64,000 nt of DNA, taken from Branchiostoma floridae (lineage: Eukaryota > Chordata > Leptocardii > Amphioxiformes > Branchiostomatidae). Positions 12,020 through 23,860 of the stretch are shown here, one piece after another. The notes beneath the pieces were generated by a model, which was not told the origin of the DNA, did not search any database, and saw only the letters and a list, made by a program, of their open reading frames with translations. Location: NCBI RefSeq assembly GCF_000003815.2, contig NC_049979.1:22738374-22802373 (forward strand), in the 5' to 3' direction. The position numbers and the translations under genes are program-made. Within the stretch, counting starts at the first letter, position 1. Every line of letters begins with the position of its first letter.

Positions 12020-13345
12020 GTGTCAGACCGTCAACAAAAGTCGCACGGCGGCTAACGGCGCAGCGAAGATACTAGCGCTATAAATAAGCACTTCAACTAA
12101 GGATGGCAACCCGTACAATATTTTTGTATACTGTTGAGCTAAGTAAAGTTTGTTGTTTGTGAGGTTTTAGTTGTCTTTGAAGCTTTGACCCGAAATATTT
12201 TAAAGTCAAACTGCTGAAGAGAAGTAAGTGACTGCTACGATTATCGTAGATATGGCCCTAAAAAAATGGTAAAAGAAGCCTTCTCAAAAGTCTAAAATGC
12301 AAGAGCTTCCAGGGGGGCTTCGCCCACCTGGGTCCGCCCACAGTGGCCCTGCCCCCGGACCCCTGTCCGACGCTTTGAAAAAATCCTGTCGAGAAGTCTG
12401 TACGGCCTGAGTCTTCAAGTTAACGTATTGTGTGGTCCCGCTTATGAATATTAATTAGCCTTTGCTTTCCTCTTCGCTGATTGGCTGAACCATTAATTGA
12501 ATTAACTCTCCCTCCGGCTAGACGCAGGTGCAGATGTCGGCTCTGTGGGGTGAACGTCCGAAAGGTCATGGCATGGAGAACGAAAGAAAACCAATTTCCC
12601 CTAAAAAAAGTGCTGTAATTAAGCCTTTTACAGTACTTTATGCCAAAAATTTTACTTGGATTATTTTACCAACTATCTTATGCCTATCTATACCAAATGT
12701 TACTCATACCAGGGTACAGGGGTGCAAAATATACCGTTATAAGACCGTCAACAACAGTCGCACGGAGCTAACAGCGCAGCGAAAATACCATCGCTAGCGT
12801 TTCAACTTCGGATAACAAGTTATAAGTACTGTTGAACTCAGTAACGTTAAAGTTTGTTTTTAGTTGCCTTTGACGGTTTGACCTGAAATAGTGTTACGCT
12901 AAACTCCTGAAGAGAAGTTAAGTGACTGCTGCGATTATCATAGATATGCCCCTAAGAACTGATACAATACAAAGCCTTCTGAATAGTCTAAAATGCGAGA
13001 GCCTTAGGCGGGCTTCGCTCCCCCTGGCGGGAACACTGCTATATACGGGATCATGAGGCCCCGCTTATGAATATTAATTAGCCTTTGGCCTCCTCTTCGC
13101 TGATTGGCTAGGTCTTTGATTCAATTAACTCTCCGGCTGACGCGCACAGGTGTGGCTCTGTGCGGGGTCACGGAAGGTCACGTCAGGAGGCCAAAAGAAA
13201 ACAAATTTCCCCTCAGAAAAGTGCCAAAATTAATCATTTTAAAGTTGTTTACGTCAAAAATTTTATTCGAATCCTGTTACCAAGTATCTAATGCCTATCT
13301 ATACCAAATTTCAGGTCATTTAATTGTAATACCAGGGTACAGGGG
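12020..13345. repeat. Tandem duplication of a ~0.7-kb unit
   Basis: Two successive copies begin near 12,020 and 12,740. Shared landmarks are gtcgcacgg, ctaac-gcgcagcg, ctgctgaagagaag or ctcctgaagagaag, gattatcNtagatatg, cttatgaatattaattagcctttg and a tgcctatctataccaaat block. The second copy continues directly into the 162-bp satellite. The unit looks like the 5-prime part of a non-autonomous dispersed element; no coding function is apparent. Confidence 0.7.
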
Positions 13346-13975
13346 CCAAAAGTGTCCTTTTTTGGTCAAAAATTGGCCCAAAATCGCAAAAATAAGCATT
13401 TTGTTGCACTGTACACCAAAAGTGTTATTGAATTTATATGAAGGGATTATCAAGGCACATCTGTGTCAAATTTCAGCTCATTCGGTTGCAATACCAAGGT
13501 ACAGGAGCCAAAAGTGTCCTTTTTTGGTCAAAAATTGGTAAACAAATCGCAAAAATAAGCATTTTGTTGTACTGTACACCAAAAGTGTTATCGAATTTAT
13601 ATGGGGGCATTATCAAGGCACATCTCTGTCAAATTTCAGCTCATTTGGTTGTAATACCAGGGTACAGGGGCCAAAAGTGTCCTTTTATGGTCAAAAATTG
13701 GTCAAAAAATCGCAAAAATAAGCATTTTGTTGTACTGTACACCAAAAGTGTTATCGAATTTATATGGGGGCATTATCAAGGCACATCTCTGTCAAATTTC
13801 AGCTCATTTGGTTGTAATACCAGGGTACAGGGGCCAAAATATACAGTTTTGGTCTAAAATTGACCAAAAAATCTCAATAAAATCATTTTAGAGGCAGATA
13901 TGAAAAAAAACTGAGAAAAAAGCATCAAGGTATTGGCCCATTCTACCCCTGTGCCAAATTTCAGGTCATTCGGTC
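13300..13975. repeat. 162-163-bp satellite, four units plus a partial
   Basis: The phrase caaatttcag recurs near 13,305, 13,467, 13,629, 13,792 and 13,956, a period of 162-163 bp. Each unit contains taccagggtacagg, ccaaaagtgtcc, gcaaaaataagcatttt and ggcattatcaaggcac. Because 162 is divisible by 3, several frames stay open through the array. These open frames are a by-product of the period and not evidence for a protein. Confidence 0.85.
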
Positions 13976-14419
13976 CAGGAACGGCGGAGATGAATCACTT
14001 TGAAGATTTGACAGGAGAAAGAAGAAAGAAAGAAACATTACGAATACAATATATTTCACCATACTATGTATGGCTGAAATATAACAATGCTTCTAAAATC
14101 AAAATTATTAGGTGTAAAGTATGCCGGCAGCGAAAACCAAAATATTGATATTGTTTCCAACAATTTGAAATTGTTTTCCAATAATTTTAAATTGTTGAGA
14201 ATTGGGCCCTTTTTTCCTTCGCAGCAGGACAGGAAAATTTTCAGCCGAGAACAGTGATAAGGCACCAACCGGTGTGAGGACACCTGTGAGAGTCTGGTTG
14301 AAGCATCCCAGCTGTCAATCACAATTATCAGTTCAGCCAATGAAAATAATGATTAGTGATTTGACCAACAAGGTAATGCAGCCCAATGCAGGTGCTGCAT
14401 TACACTGAAATATTTTTGC

Positions 14420-14990
14420 ATTTGTTTTGTCTTTATTCATTTTTTTCTTTTTACGTTATGACAGAGGTGGGATAATCTAATTAGGTTAGGTTGGCGTAAT
14501 CAGTCAGGGCGTATCCCTGTCTTGTTTAAGGGTTTGTTATTATTATGCAAATTTCAAATGATTATAGATAAACTTACTTTATTGTGGGTTAAGTAAACGG
14601 ACCGACACGCGTTGCCAGTGGTCATTAATTTGATTTTACGGAAAACTACAGAAGCGTGCATTTTTCTTAAATTTCCAAGTTGCTGTCATCCCAGATATCA
14701 CCTGATCTGGCCTAGCGCACGTGGGGCTTGTCTGCTTCTTTACAGTCTTCGGTTGTGTATATAAATGTGCTGAGAAAAATAGTACACTGTTCTTCGAGTA
14801 AACTTGGCGGTTATAACAGGCAAATATTGTCATTTATTGATATATATTTAATATTTTGAGGCCCAATAATGTGATATGTAATGTGGTGGGAAGCTAAAAC
14901 AATGTATTTTGTTCCCGTTACTCTTAAGAAATGGACGAGTTGCTCTTGCGGATGGATATAATGAGAAAGCGAATATAAAGAGGATGCCGT
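14420..14990. other. Intergenic, nothing recognised
   Basis: No exon or TE motif was recognised. The sequence after about 14,990 resembles the transcribed leader of the LINE at 15.6 kb, including a repeated cagttcagctgtga phrase (about 15,002 and 15,071). Confidence 0.4.
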
Positions 14991-15615
14991 CAGTAAAACT
15001 CTCAGTTCAGCTGTGACTGGTCAGGGAGTGCCCAATACTTTTTGTCGTGTCTGGGCTGTGACGGTTGCTTAGTTCAGCTGTGAATGGCTCGAGGTTTGTT
15101 TGTGGGCTTTCTGTCGTTGAGTGCAGCCGTGAGCGTGTGTACCAGCATGACTTAGGCTTCTTTGTGCGGTTAATAAGTATATTTTGTTGTTGTATCTGGC
15201 GACTTTGTTTTTTTGAGGGTTGTTAACATATTTTGCATCTGTAAGGTTTAGTTGCAGCATTGTGGTTTGCTTCTGCCCCCCGCCCGCTGTTTTATTGGGC
15301 TGAGAGGGGGCAGAGGCCGTCCATTGTGGACGCTTCCTTGTCTCGCATTTCAGGGGTTGAGACAGATAGTCGTGTCCATTTTGTCTGAGTGGAAATTCCC
15401 ACTGGACCTGTTTCCTTTGTTTGAAATTTAGCATTTTTAGTTTGAGAACCAGTAACGCCTGCAGAGGCTGCATAGTGTACTGGTTCGTACTTGGTTATTT
15501 TCTTTTTGCTGCCCGTGGTGGCTGTCTGATTTACTGGTAGTTTTCATCAGCATTTTCTGGCAGCTGTGTCTGCGCATATTTTGTTTCTTCTTTAGTATCT
15601 AGTTAATGCTGCATT

Positions 15616-16801
15616 ATGAAGCGTGATTTTTCAATAAAAGTCGCCGTGAACCGTGCTCGGTTAACGTATGAAGAAGTGCTTACTATGCTGAGCGATGTTT
15701 CGGTTCCCATGAGCAGCCTTCAGGCTATACAGTCTCTGGGACCTAATTCTTTCGATGTGTCGTTCTCCACGATTCATGACCGCAGATTGTATGCGGGGAA
15801 ACTGTCTGGTCTAGACGCCGTGGATGTGTCATCTTATGCGGCAGCGGAAGTAATTGTCACCGCTACCAGAATCCCGTATGAACTTGATGACAATTATGTC
15901 AGAAACTGGTTAGGGCAATACTGTACCGTCATCACGTCACGCTTGGTGACATACAGGGATTATCCGACCATTTTAAACGGAAACCGTCAATACAAGGTAG
16001 TTTTGAAGCCGGGACGTAACATTCCCTCTTCTTGGAGAATGTTTGACGGTAGGATGGTTTTCTTCAGGTACGTGGGGCAACCCCGTACCTGCCTAAGATG
16101 TAACCAAGAAGGCCACGAGTCTTCGAAATGTACAGTAAACTTCTGTAATAAATGCCAGTCCATTGGGCATTCAGCCCTAGACTGTACAAACGATGTGGTG
16201 TGTCTCACCTGCAGAGAAGAGGGGCATACGGCACGCCGTTGCCCTTTGTCCTTTGTCCTTTGCTAATAGAATTAAATTAGGAGCTAGTTGGTCAAAACAT
16301 CAAGAACCCTCGACAGTTATGAGTCAGAACAGTGAACACCATGGTGGAGATGTTCCTCACGCTGTAGACAAATCTGATCGGTCGGAACTGGCTCATGTCT
16401 CTGACTCGGAGTCTGTCGTATCTGATCCTAGTTCCCCCCCAGGTAGCCCTAGCAGTGTGGACCCGGATACTTTTTCGGGTGTAAAGTCGGGTGTTTCTTC
16501 TCCGGTCGCAGAATCGGAGGTTTCGTCTCCGGCCGCAGAACCGGTGGTTGTTCCGTCTCAGGACGCGGTACCGGAGGCCGCTCTTTCTCTGGTCAAACCT
16601 GGCCTTTCTTCCTCTTCTGGTGAGGTTGCCATGGCAACACGAAAAAATGGAAAATTTGTCAAACTTCGTAAAATTGTTGCCAACAATATTTTAGGAAAAC
16701 TCAACAAATTTGGTGGCTCTAGCGTAAGCCGTTCTGGCGTTATAGGACATCGAAAATGGCGCGGGCCTCAAAAGCCCCCCCCCCCCCCCCCCCCGGTCTG
16801 A
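15616..16801 (+). mobile_element. LINE ORF1-like protein with three CCHC zinc knuckles, frameshifted
   Basis: The first frame (15,616-16,266, 216 residues) has an N-terminal region of about 150 residues of RRM-like alternating composition. Three C-x2-C-x4-H-x4-C zinc knuckles follow, at residues about 159-172, 177-190 and 196-209 (CLRCNQEGHESSKC, CNKCQSIGHSALDC, CLTCREEGHTARRC). Such ORF1 products bind retrotransposon RNA. The frame is broken at 16,244-16,263, where a 7-base unit ctttgtc is repeated. The Ser/Pro/Glu-rich C-terminal part continues in another frame to 16,801, ending in a polyproline run made by a poly-C tract. No ORF2 follows in sense; the element is 3-prime truncated. Confidence 0.75.
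16777..16796. repeat. Poly-C tract
   Basis: A run of about 20 C bases lies at the truncated 3-prime end of the LINE ORF1 copy. It encodes the terminal prolines of the broken frame. Its length is likely to be unreliable in the assembly. Confidence 0.8.
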
Positions 16802-16929
16802 ATAGGGTTAAAAACAACAAAGCATGTGTGTTCACGTCAGGCTTATGCTCGGCTTTTTCATAGGTACTTTTAAAGCTGCTCATTCACCTCTCCTGGAGAG
16901 CCTCTTTCTGGCAGCACGAAAGGTGTTGG

Positions 16930-17190
16930 TGCTTGCCATATAATGATGAATCGATGTATACGCTAGTCCTTGCTTAGTTTGTGGTTATTCCGAGTCGTCC
17001 TGCCTGTGATCTGTACCCTAGATGGGGGTAACCAGTCTCTAAACTCGGAGTTCATCAGGGATCGGGCAAATGTTAGGCACAGCTGTTCGCGTCTGGTAGC
17101 AAGTGATGTCAGTCTAGTTGGTCGGACTGGCGCTTGGTCAGGCCGGAGTTCCAGACAGGAACAGCGTACTCCAGTATCGGCCTGATGTAG
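16930..17190 (-). mobile_element. LINE ORF2 C-terminal fragment (antisense)
   Basis: The minus strand reads PILEYAVPVWNSGLTKRQSD, an in-frame stop, then TRREQLCLTFARSLMNSEF, WLPPSRVQITGRTTRNN and a terminal stop. The phrase P-x-LEYA-x-x-VW-x5-T is typical of the region after the RT domain in CR1/L2-like LINEs, and RRE-x-L-x-x-x-FA continues it. It lies tail-to-tail with the ORF1 copy at 15.6-16.8 kb, so it is a separate insertion. Confidence 0.7.
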
Positions 17191-17835
17191 CCACTATAAA
17201 ATTAAACAAAAATACAGCAAATGATTAATTCATAAAACTATGCAAACCATGGCAGCGCAATGTAGCACTGGCACATCTTGAAGACTTGCTGGACAGAGGG
17301 TTTGAAGGGACTCTGAGATTCACTTCACATTCTGGGAAATATTTACAAAATGTATGTATTACAGAAGCACTAACATGGAATAGATATTAAGTATGGTAGA
17401 TGAAAAACAAGCATACCCCGAATAATTACTTAGTAATGCTAAAAAAAAGACATGAAAACTGAAAGATGCAATTTGATTCAAACAATCACTAGTAAGCTAC
17501 CCATCTCCCAAGCTCTGCTATAATTGGTTCAAACAATTGCTTGTACATTACAGATTACATAATAGGCTATACTGAATCCTTCATGTACATTCCAATATCT
17601 ACCAGATGAAAAAAGTACTCTTCTTCCAATGGTTACAATTGTGAACTGATATCTTTATTTAGGTTGCCATATTGAAGGGAAAGCAAAAGAAGACTGAATG
17701 TACCCCACCCCTGCCTTGTGCTTATTTTGTGGTGACCATTCCCCAAACTTGGTCACCTCGTCTCAACTTGCTGAAATATTAAAAGTTTATTGCAGTCAGT
17801 TTGGCAGCATTGTGCAAAAAGGTAAAGATATTGCT

Positions 17836-17970
17836 GTTCACACACAAATACACACACACATACACATACACATTGCCATACTAGTACATATATCTAGATG
17901 CACACACACTAACAAGCACACACAAATACAAATGTCATGTGCAAACAAATACACATGTGCACACAATCAC
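17836..17970. repeat. CA-rich microsatellite
   Basis: Imperfect (CA)n and ACACAT runs extend over about 130 bases. A translated frame crosses them, but its His/Thr-rich composition is explained by the repeat. Confidence 0.85.
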
Positions 17971-18159
17971 TCAACGGTCAACCGACCAACCACCCACCCA
18001 AATACGAGTACTGTATCCTTTAAAAAGATGTGTTGGAAATCTCCTCAAAATAAGGGCTTGAGATATCTCAGCGAACTTGGTAATGATGGTGTTAACAATA
18101 GTAATTAATGCTGTCGGCTGTCTCTGATCCAGGAATCACTACCACACTCTCGTGTTTCG

Positions 18160-19373
18160 CTTTATTGATCATTGTCATTATTTCCTGATGCCATCGCCTG
18201 GTGTTGCACGTTTTGAGAGTGAATACATGGTCCTTGTAGTAGGACTTTTTTGCAAGAGCCGGTTCTCTCTGAATGCGGTTCCTGTAGAACTTCTACGTAC
18301 ACAGGTTCTTGCGGTAGAAAGCTTTTTCGTAAGCCGATCAAGTGTTTGATGTGGGATGAGACCCAGGGTTTGTGTGTACTGTGTGTTTTTGTAGGTCTTG
18401 GTGGGGAAAATGTGCCCATGGCAATTTCCAGCGTGGCGTGAAAAGCATCTGTCTTAGCTGCTACTTCAACCGCATCGCGTCGAGAACTGATGTGATGTTA
18501 TTCACCCGCCAAACTCGAACATGTCTGTTTCCTTCAGTTTCCGAACTCGTTTCTTTGTGGGTTTGACCTTAGGTTTGGACTTGGGGTCCAAAGGACGCAA
18601 GAGTGATCACTGAGGCCCAGCAGCGGCAGGATGTACGGCTGTTCATTCATGTCCTTCATGTTTGTAACTATCAGGTCAAGCAGTGCATTACCTCTAGTGT
18701 TGCTTTTTACTACTTGAGATAAGTGACTTGGCCTATAGAGTTCTAAAATGTTAGCTCTGTTGAAGTCTCCTAACAGAACAATATCACAGTCAGGGCGTTT
18801 TGTACGGATCCCATCAAGTGGTTGAGTAGTAGGTCTATGTGCATGTGGTGAGTTGGGTGGAGAGTAAATGCCGCAGACGACTATAGCTGTCAGCGGCCTT
18901 GGTAGGCGATGCGGTCCACACCCATCCCCACAGCGGGCACAGTGTATTCAGATAATTGTCGTGAGAGTATTGTGTTCTTTAACGTACACTGCGACGCCAC
19001 CACCTCTTCTGTCCTGTCTGTGTTTGGAATACACGTTAAAGCCACTCACCGCGATACCTGATGTAGGGTGGTTGCTTGATAGCCACGTTTCGGCTATCAA
19101 GCATAACTCCAACCAAGGAGCTTTTCTCCTTGATCCAACATCAACCTCATTGTGTGATAGAACCGCTTGGAGTTCTTGCTGATAAGTGACCTGAGATTGC
19201 ACAAGAGCATTCTTGGAACATGGGTAGTCTTTTCTTGGAGCGGTAAAAGGACTGCAGTGAATCAAGTGTGTTACCCGGTGCCTTGTCAAACTATGCAGGT
19301 CTTTTCCCTTGTTTTGGTCTTTGTCAGCATCTGCAGATTTGCATATTAAGGTAGCTCTTTGGGCTGGAATCAC
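18160..19373 (-). mobile_element. LINE ORF2 endonuclease and linker (antisense, 5-prime part)
   Basis: The minus strand encodes an APE-type endonuclease. In order it shows AETWLSSNHPTSGI, RRGGGVAVYVKE, one in-frame TGA (18,948-18,950), VVCGIYSPPN, DCDIVLLGDFNRANI, RGNALLDLIVTN and LLGLSDHSCV. These match the conserved E-T-W-L, R-x-GG-V, Y-x-PP, G-D-F-N and SDH motifs. Downstream, HATLEIAMGTFSPPRPTK and KPWVSSHIKHLIGLRKSF belong to the linker before the RT. The RT is missing below 18,160. The N-terminal part above 19,100 has frameshifts. Confidence 0.8.
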
Positions 19374-19989
19374 CGGCCTGGTAATAATGTTGGTTAAAAT
19401 TCAACGAATACGGTTTTCCCACCTTTACAGCCCCTTGGTCTGGAAAGCATTCTCAGCACCCCTGCTTCCTTTTACTGCGGCAGCAGAGGTTGCACCACAG
19501 CTCCTTATTAGGAATCGGGAAAATAGCTGTATAGAACGACGCCATGGCTGATGCTCTAACACGGAACAGCCGGGGCTTTAGCAAAGAAGCGTAAATCTCA
19601 CTTGAAGTCAGTCAGATGAGATCCCGGTATGATCAGCAACTAGTATTCAGATACACATAAGGCCACCAGCAACACTATAAAAAGTTATATGAAGACTATA
19701 GATAAAGCGTTTTAGGGACAGAGGTGCAAACCGCGGCTGCCCCTAAAAGCGCCACCCATACTGTCAATTACCTGCATGCATGAGCTGTGCACAGCATCTT
19801 GTTGGCTACCAGCAAAGCATTCTTCTTGCCATGCCGTTCGGACACTGACAGTGAAGATTGCAGCGATCGAGTTCATGTACACCTATAGCGTCTACAGGCC
19901 ATCCTTAGTTGAGAGACTTGGGGGACTTTATTTGAAAATCCATTAGTGACGTGCACTAGGGCACACCACTAATCTTCCTGGACTTCATA

Positions 19990-20960
19990 ACAAGACAAAG
20001 ACGTACATACAAAATATTTACATACATGTCGATAAAAAAATGGTTGTGCCATTAATATATACAGAATGCACTATCCATGGAATAGGGCCAGCCAATACAT
20101 AGTATATACACCATACAATATCAGTGAAACATGCTCAGCTAATACATAATATATCATACACAATGCACAAAAGGGAACAAGCCAAGATCAATTTTCCAGT
20201 TTCAGTTCAGACTAGAGAGTAGATCAGAGAGGCCATTTTTGAAAGATCTTAAAGATTGGGCTGACTGTAGCGCCATAGGCAGCTGGTTCCACATTGATAT
20301 TGCTCCATACCTAAATGTTCTTTTCAAGGAGTTTGTCCTAGATTTGCCTAACTTGAAATTACTTCCTGAAGCAAAACGAGTACTGTAATCGTGCTGTTTC
20401 TTAACAAAAGACAGTTTACTGCTGAGACACAGGTTCATTGGTAAATACAATTCTCCTGAAGGTAGTCATAGTGTTATAACAGTCTAGTGTTCATATTTCC
20501 ATTTCGGTCTCCTCTGGAGGAGACAATTAGCCTTATTCTGTACTCTCTGTAGAAGATTTACGTTCCTCTTCGTTGTGCTAGACCACACGGGGCTGCAGTA
20601 GTCAATGTGAGTCAATGCAAGACATTCAATTACCATATTTAACAAATTTATGGTCCATGAATTTTGCACATCTTTTAACCATCCCGAGAGACCTACCCAT
20701 TTTCTTTGAGGTTGATTATGTTTGAGAATTCCAGGTGAGACATTCATCAGTAGTTGTACCCAGCAGTTTTACTTCTGTAACTTATTCTATGCTCTTCTTG
20801 CGGTCAACAGTCAAGAAAAGTTTGGGCATTTTTGACATTTTAGGTTCACTACCAAGAACTATGCATTTCGTCTTTGATGCGTTCAGGAAAAGCTTGTTCG
20901 TTCTTACCCAGCATATATTTTGTTCTGCCTCACTTCAGCCAGCACTTCTGTTCGTAGATT
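19990..20960 (-). mobile_element. LINE ORF2 RT C-terminal part and 3-prime tail (antisense)
   Basis: Reading the minus strand from 20,960: NKLFLNASKTKCIVLGS, a stop, VTEVKLLGTTTDECLTWNSQ, then LTHIDYCSPVWSSTTKRN, LLQRVQNKANCLL and, nearer the end, RYGAISMWNQLPMALQSAQS followed by SFKNGLSDLL and a stop. This is the thumb and C-terminal tail of a CR1/L2-like ORF2. Because it lies upstream (in the minus sense) of the endonuclease at 18.2-19.4 kb, the two cannot be one uninterrupted element. Confidence 0.8.
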
Positions 20961-21739
20961 ACTTGAGATACAAAGCCTTACGCTGCTCCATGGTCCAAAC
21001 CATCCAGGTTTCAAAGATCTTACCACTCACAGAGAACATATCGTATATTGCATTGACCTTACTCACATCTCATCATGGTGACGAGTGAGTGGCAGCATGT
21101 TGTGGCTTGTCCTCCAGCCCTGACCTCAAAAGGTACAACTTAACTACTATGGTATACGGCTTTGACTCCAGGTGTTCCATCTTGAAAGTGTGCTCTTCCC
21201 ATAGGTTAACGCAGTGCATGGGATTTCGCTGACTCGCTAACTATGTGCAGAAGGTACTGATGCCTACTGCTTTGTATATTTTCATCGAAATTCCAGCTTG
21301 ACAGTGTACCGGGGACACATTTTGAATCTCGCGTTCTCAATGCCATTGAACCACCGCGGTCCAGACTGTAGATGTGCTCGTCCACATTCATTCGAACAGG
21401 GGTCACCACATGCCCTGTTGCTCTCGCATGTCCTGGAATTGTGCTTCATCACTTGTTATCAATCTTTTTGGTTTGATTTGGTCTCCAATTTGGTTCCTCT
21501 TGTATAGTATAGAAGATCAGATCAAAATTCTTTTGTGAGATCATCAAGGTCTTCTTTACCCTCTAGTTTTTCGCGGTAGTGATCCCTCATGCTACTCCAG
21601 GAGTGACTGGTGACCTGGAGTAGACATGTGTTAACAGCAGGTGTTACCTACATGTGTCAAGGGTTGGGCTTTAGGGGGTCTGGAACATGGTCAAGAGGTC
21701 TGAAGAATTACAATCAATGTGGCACACTTAGAAGCATGT

Positions 21740-22290
21740 ATATCTCATTCCCAGTATCTGTAAATTGACTTGACTTACTTGTCATGCTATATATCGCAAC
21801 ATAATAAATTGTTCACATCTCAGAAAGGGTTCACGCCTCAAACAAAACAATAGATAACAAAACGGTATCAGATACAAGAGTAAAACACTCTCAAATGTAA
21901 CATTCATTACCATAATATCGTCACATTTTATCAAGCAACATTTAAATTTGACAAAACTTAATGATCAACTCCTCAAAGTCCACTAGTTACAGGTTGCTGT
22001 TGCCACTTCTGCTCTGTATCTTTCCTTGTTTCTCTTGCTCCGCTAAAAAAATATCACGATCGTAACACACAGCGGAATTGTCCGCCTGTTGGATTTCTTT
22101 TGGATTTGGATATGTCGGATTGCAATTCTTTCTATGTCTCATTCCCGGTATCAGGCTTCTTTTCATCTGCATTCTCTGCTGTGTATCTCAACATAGCAAT
22201 TTTTTTCAAATCTAAGAAAGGGCTCACGCCTTAAAGAAAATAGTAATAAAATAACAAATAACAAAACGGTATTGAAATTTAAGGCAGTAT
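21740..22290. repeat. Duplicated ~380-bp segment
   Basis: Two related stretches, about 21,745-21,870 and 22,135-22,280, share ctcattccc-ggtatc or ctcattcccagtatc, a catct-agaaaggg-tcacgcct phrase and aacaaaacggtat. A similar ctcatttccagtatcttg occurs at about 31,459. The minus-strand translation around 22,150 includes PDTGNET. This may be a small repeated exon with its intron, but it is not recognised. Confidence 0.4.
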
Positions 22291-22519
22291 CGCCTGGCCT
22301 CGGGTCCACAGCCCCAGCTACAGCTGCAGGGCAGTTTGACGGGCAGTTTGACGGGTGCTGCACCCTGGCACCATAGGCAGTCCCCCCTGGTGCCGCCGTG
22401 ACCGTGCCAGGCGCAACCTCCGGCTAGACTATGTAGCCAGGCGCTACCTTTGGCTGCGGGCCCGGGCTTGGGCCGGCACCCGGTGGATGTTAGTTCAATT
22501 TAACTATTAACTTACTACC

Positions 22520-22690
22520 TTTGACTCCTGGTCTGACGACTGGTCTGACGACTGATCTGACGACTGGTCTGACTCCTGGTCTGACGACTGGTCTGACTCA
22601 TCATCGTCTACCCCCACAAAGTCAGGATTCCTGAAGCTCAGTGCTCAAGCACAACACCATCAAACGAATCATCAGAGTCCAGGTCTGGTC
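22520..22690 (-). CDS. Acidic Ser/Asp/Gln repeat exon
   Basis: The minus strand reads DDDESDQSSDQESDQSSDQ and continues in the same style to a gtagta donor-like site near 22,520. It is encoded by a 12-base repeat (ctggtctgacga). Just upstream another frame reads PDLDSDDSFDGVVLEH. Acidic DDES stretches also end the linker exon at 36.7 kb (DTDDESSQ). This is plausibly the acidic linker of a Rap1-type Myb gene copy. Frame continuity between the two acidic pieces is broken. Confidence 0.4.
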
Positions 22691-23302
22691 TGGGAACAAA
22701 CAGAGAATATGCATTTTAGTGTAATATATGCCAGGGAAAATTGTAAGTGACATAATTTGTAGTGTAGTGAACACTATATGCTGTTATAATTATTAGTTGG
22801 TCGCAGCGGCGGCTGTAGCTGTGGATGGGACTGGCCCGCTCTCCCCACCATTCGTGGTCTCTGCAGAGGATTAAGAACCGGACTTTACTGCTACTAATAT
22901 AAACGGCCCAAGAAGAACAGGATTTATGAATAAAATGGTTCTTCTGCTTTTCATCTTCCTAGATTCTTCCAAAAACAAGTCAAACACACCCTGCCTTAAC
23001 TTTATCATATAGCACTACTATTCGGGTCTCTTTTTACAATAATCTCTGACTGTCTATGACCACATGTACATATACATTTTTGCATGTTTCTACCATGTAC
23101 TTGCAATGAGCCTTCTGCCATGAACTTACATATTACCTTTTGTTGACAACTACAATGTACACCTCATGACTTCTGATGAGTGCTAATGAATCAAAATAGA
23201 TTTTGACCCATTGTATTCTGAATAGAATTGCATTGAATGAATATTCTGTATCTGATTAGCATTATGTATTGTTCATGTTTGGACTGACTTCAAAATGCTT
23301 AC

Positions 23303-23631
23303 CAGTGTTAACTGCAGGAAGTACCAACCGTTCCCGCTGCTTGTCCAGAAACCTGTTCCACAAGTAGATACTGAAGTGCTTTCTTATTGATTCAGCCGTA
23401 TGCTCGGTTGCTTTACACTTGACAATGTCATGTACAGGTCGGTCAATATGTATGACACTGAACCAGACGTATTTGTTTAAGTCTCTTGTAAATGACCCTC
23501 AGCAAAATTGTAACACAGCCCTAAATGATCAAATGCCACAATTTCAGACGGTTGGTGGTGCAATCACATGTTGAATCATGGCTGCATATAGGAGCATTTT
23601 TTTATCACCCGCATTGCTGTATTTTGTTATC
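23303..23631 (-). pseudogene. Rap1-type Myb exon pair, degenerate
   Basis: Type A (about 23,545-23,631) follows a ttcag acceptor and reads ITKYSNAGDKKMLLYAAM; it runs into a stop and lacks an obvious donor. Type B (23,303-23,417) reads EHTAESIRKHFSIYLWNRF and DKQRERLVLPAVN, and ends at a gtaagc donor. Compared with the preserved pair at 38.3-39.1 kb, the A half has lost its C-terminal W-x-x-M helix. Intron flanks are shared with 33.0 and 33.6 kb. Confidence 0.5.
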
Positions 23632-23669
23632 CTGAACAAAAAGTCATAACAGTGGCAAAACATGTACAG

Positions 23670-23860
23670 TGATGAAAAGTTAATAAGAAAAAAAAAACAA
23701 TGCTAGGAATGAGAAGGTACATTTCGTAACAAAACAGTTACTGTAAAAACAGCAATAAACAATCATTATCAAACAGCTGAAAACATGAATGGAACAGTTA
23801 GCATGGTTACGATGTAAGACAATTGACAGGGAATTGACAACTTAAATCCTCATACATCTT
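23670..23860. repeat. Intron-derived repeat, copy 1 of 3
   Basis: The segment with aatgagaaggtacat, aacaaaacagttactg, cagctgaaaa, ggaacagttagca and gacaacttaaatcctcata recurs at 33,005-33,140 and 33,590-33,775. It sits at the same place relative to Myb type A exons, so it is duplicated intron sequence and not an independent mobile element. Confidence 0.7.

Noticed and set aside
13104-13857. Frames of 139-145 codons as a repeat protein
   Set aside because: The frames follow the 162-163-bp satellite period and change frame between units; no start context or known domain.
15069-15473. 134-codon minus-strand frame opposite the LINE leader
   Set aside because: It lies antisense to the transcribed 5-prime region of the LINE ORF1 copy, and its composition is not protein-like.
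16491-16694. Arg-rich alternative frame inside LINE ORF1
   Set aside because: It is a shadow of the Ser/Pro-rich ORF1 tail in another frame.
17698-18108. 136-codon plus-strand frame
   Set aside because: Its His/Thr/Ile-rich middle is the CA microsatellite; there is no other coding evidence.
22520-22610. 12-bp direct repeats as a CRISPR array
   Set aside because: There are no unique spacers; the repeat is a continuous coding microsatellite in a eukaryotic context.
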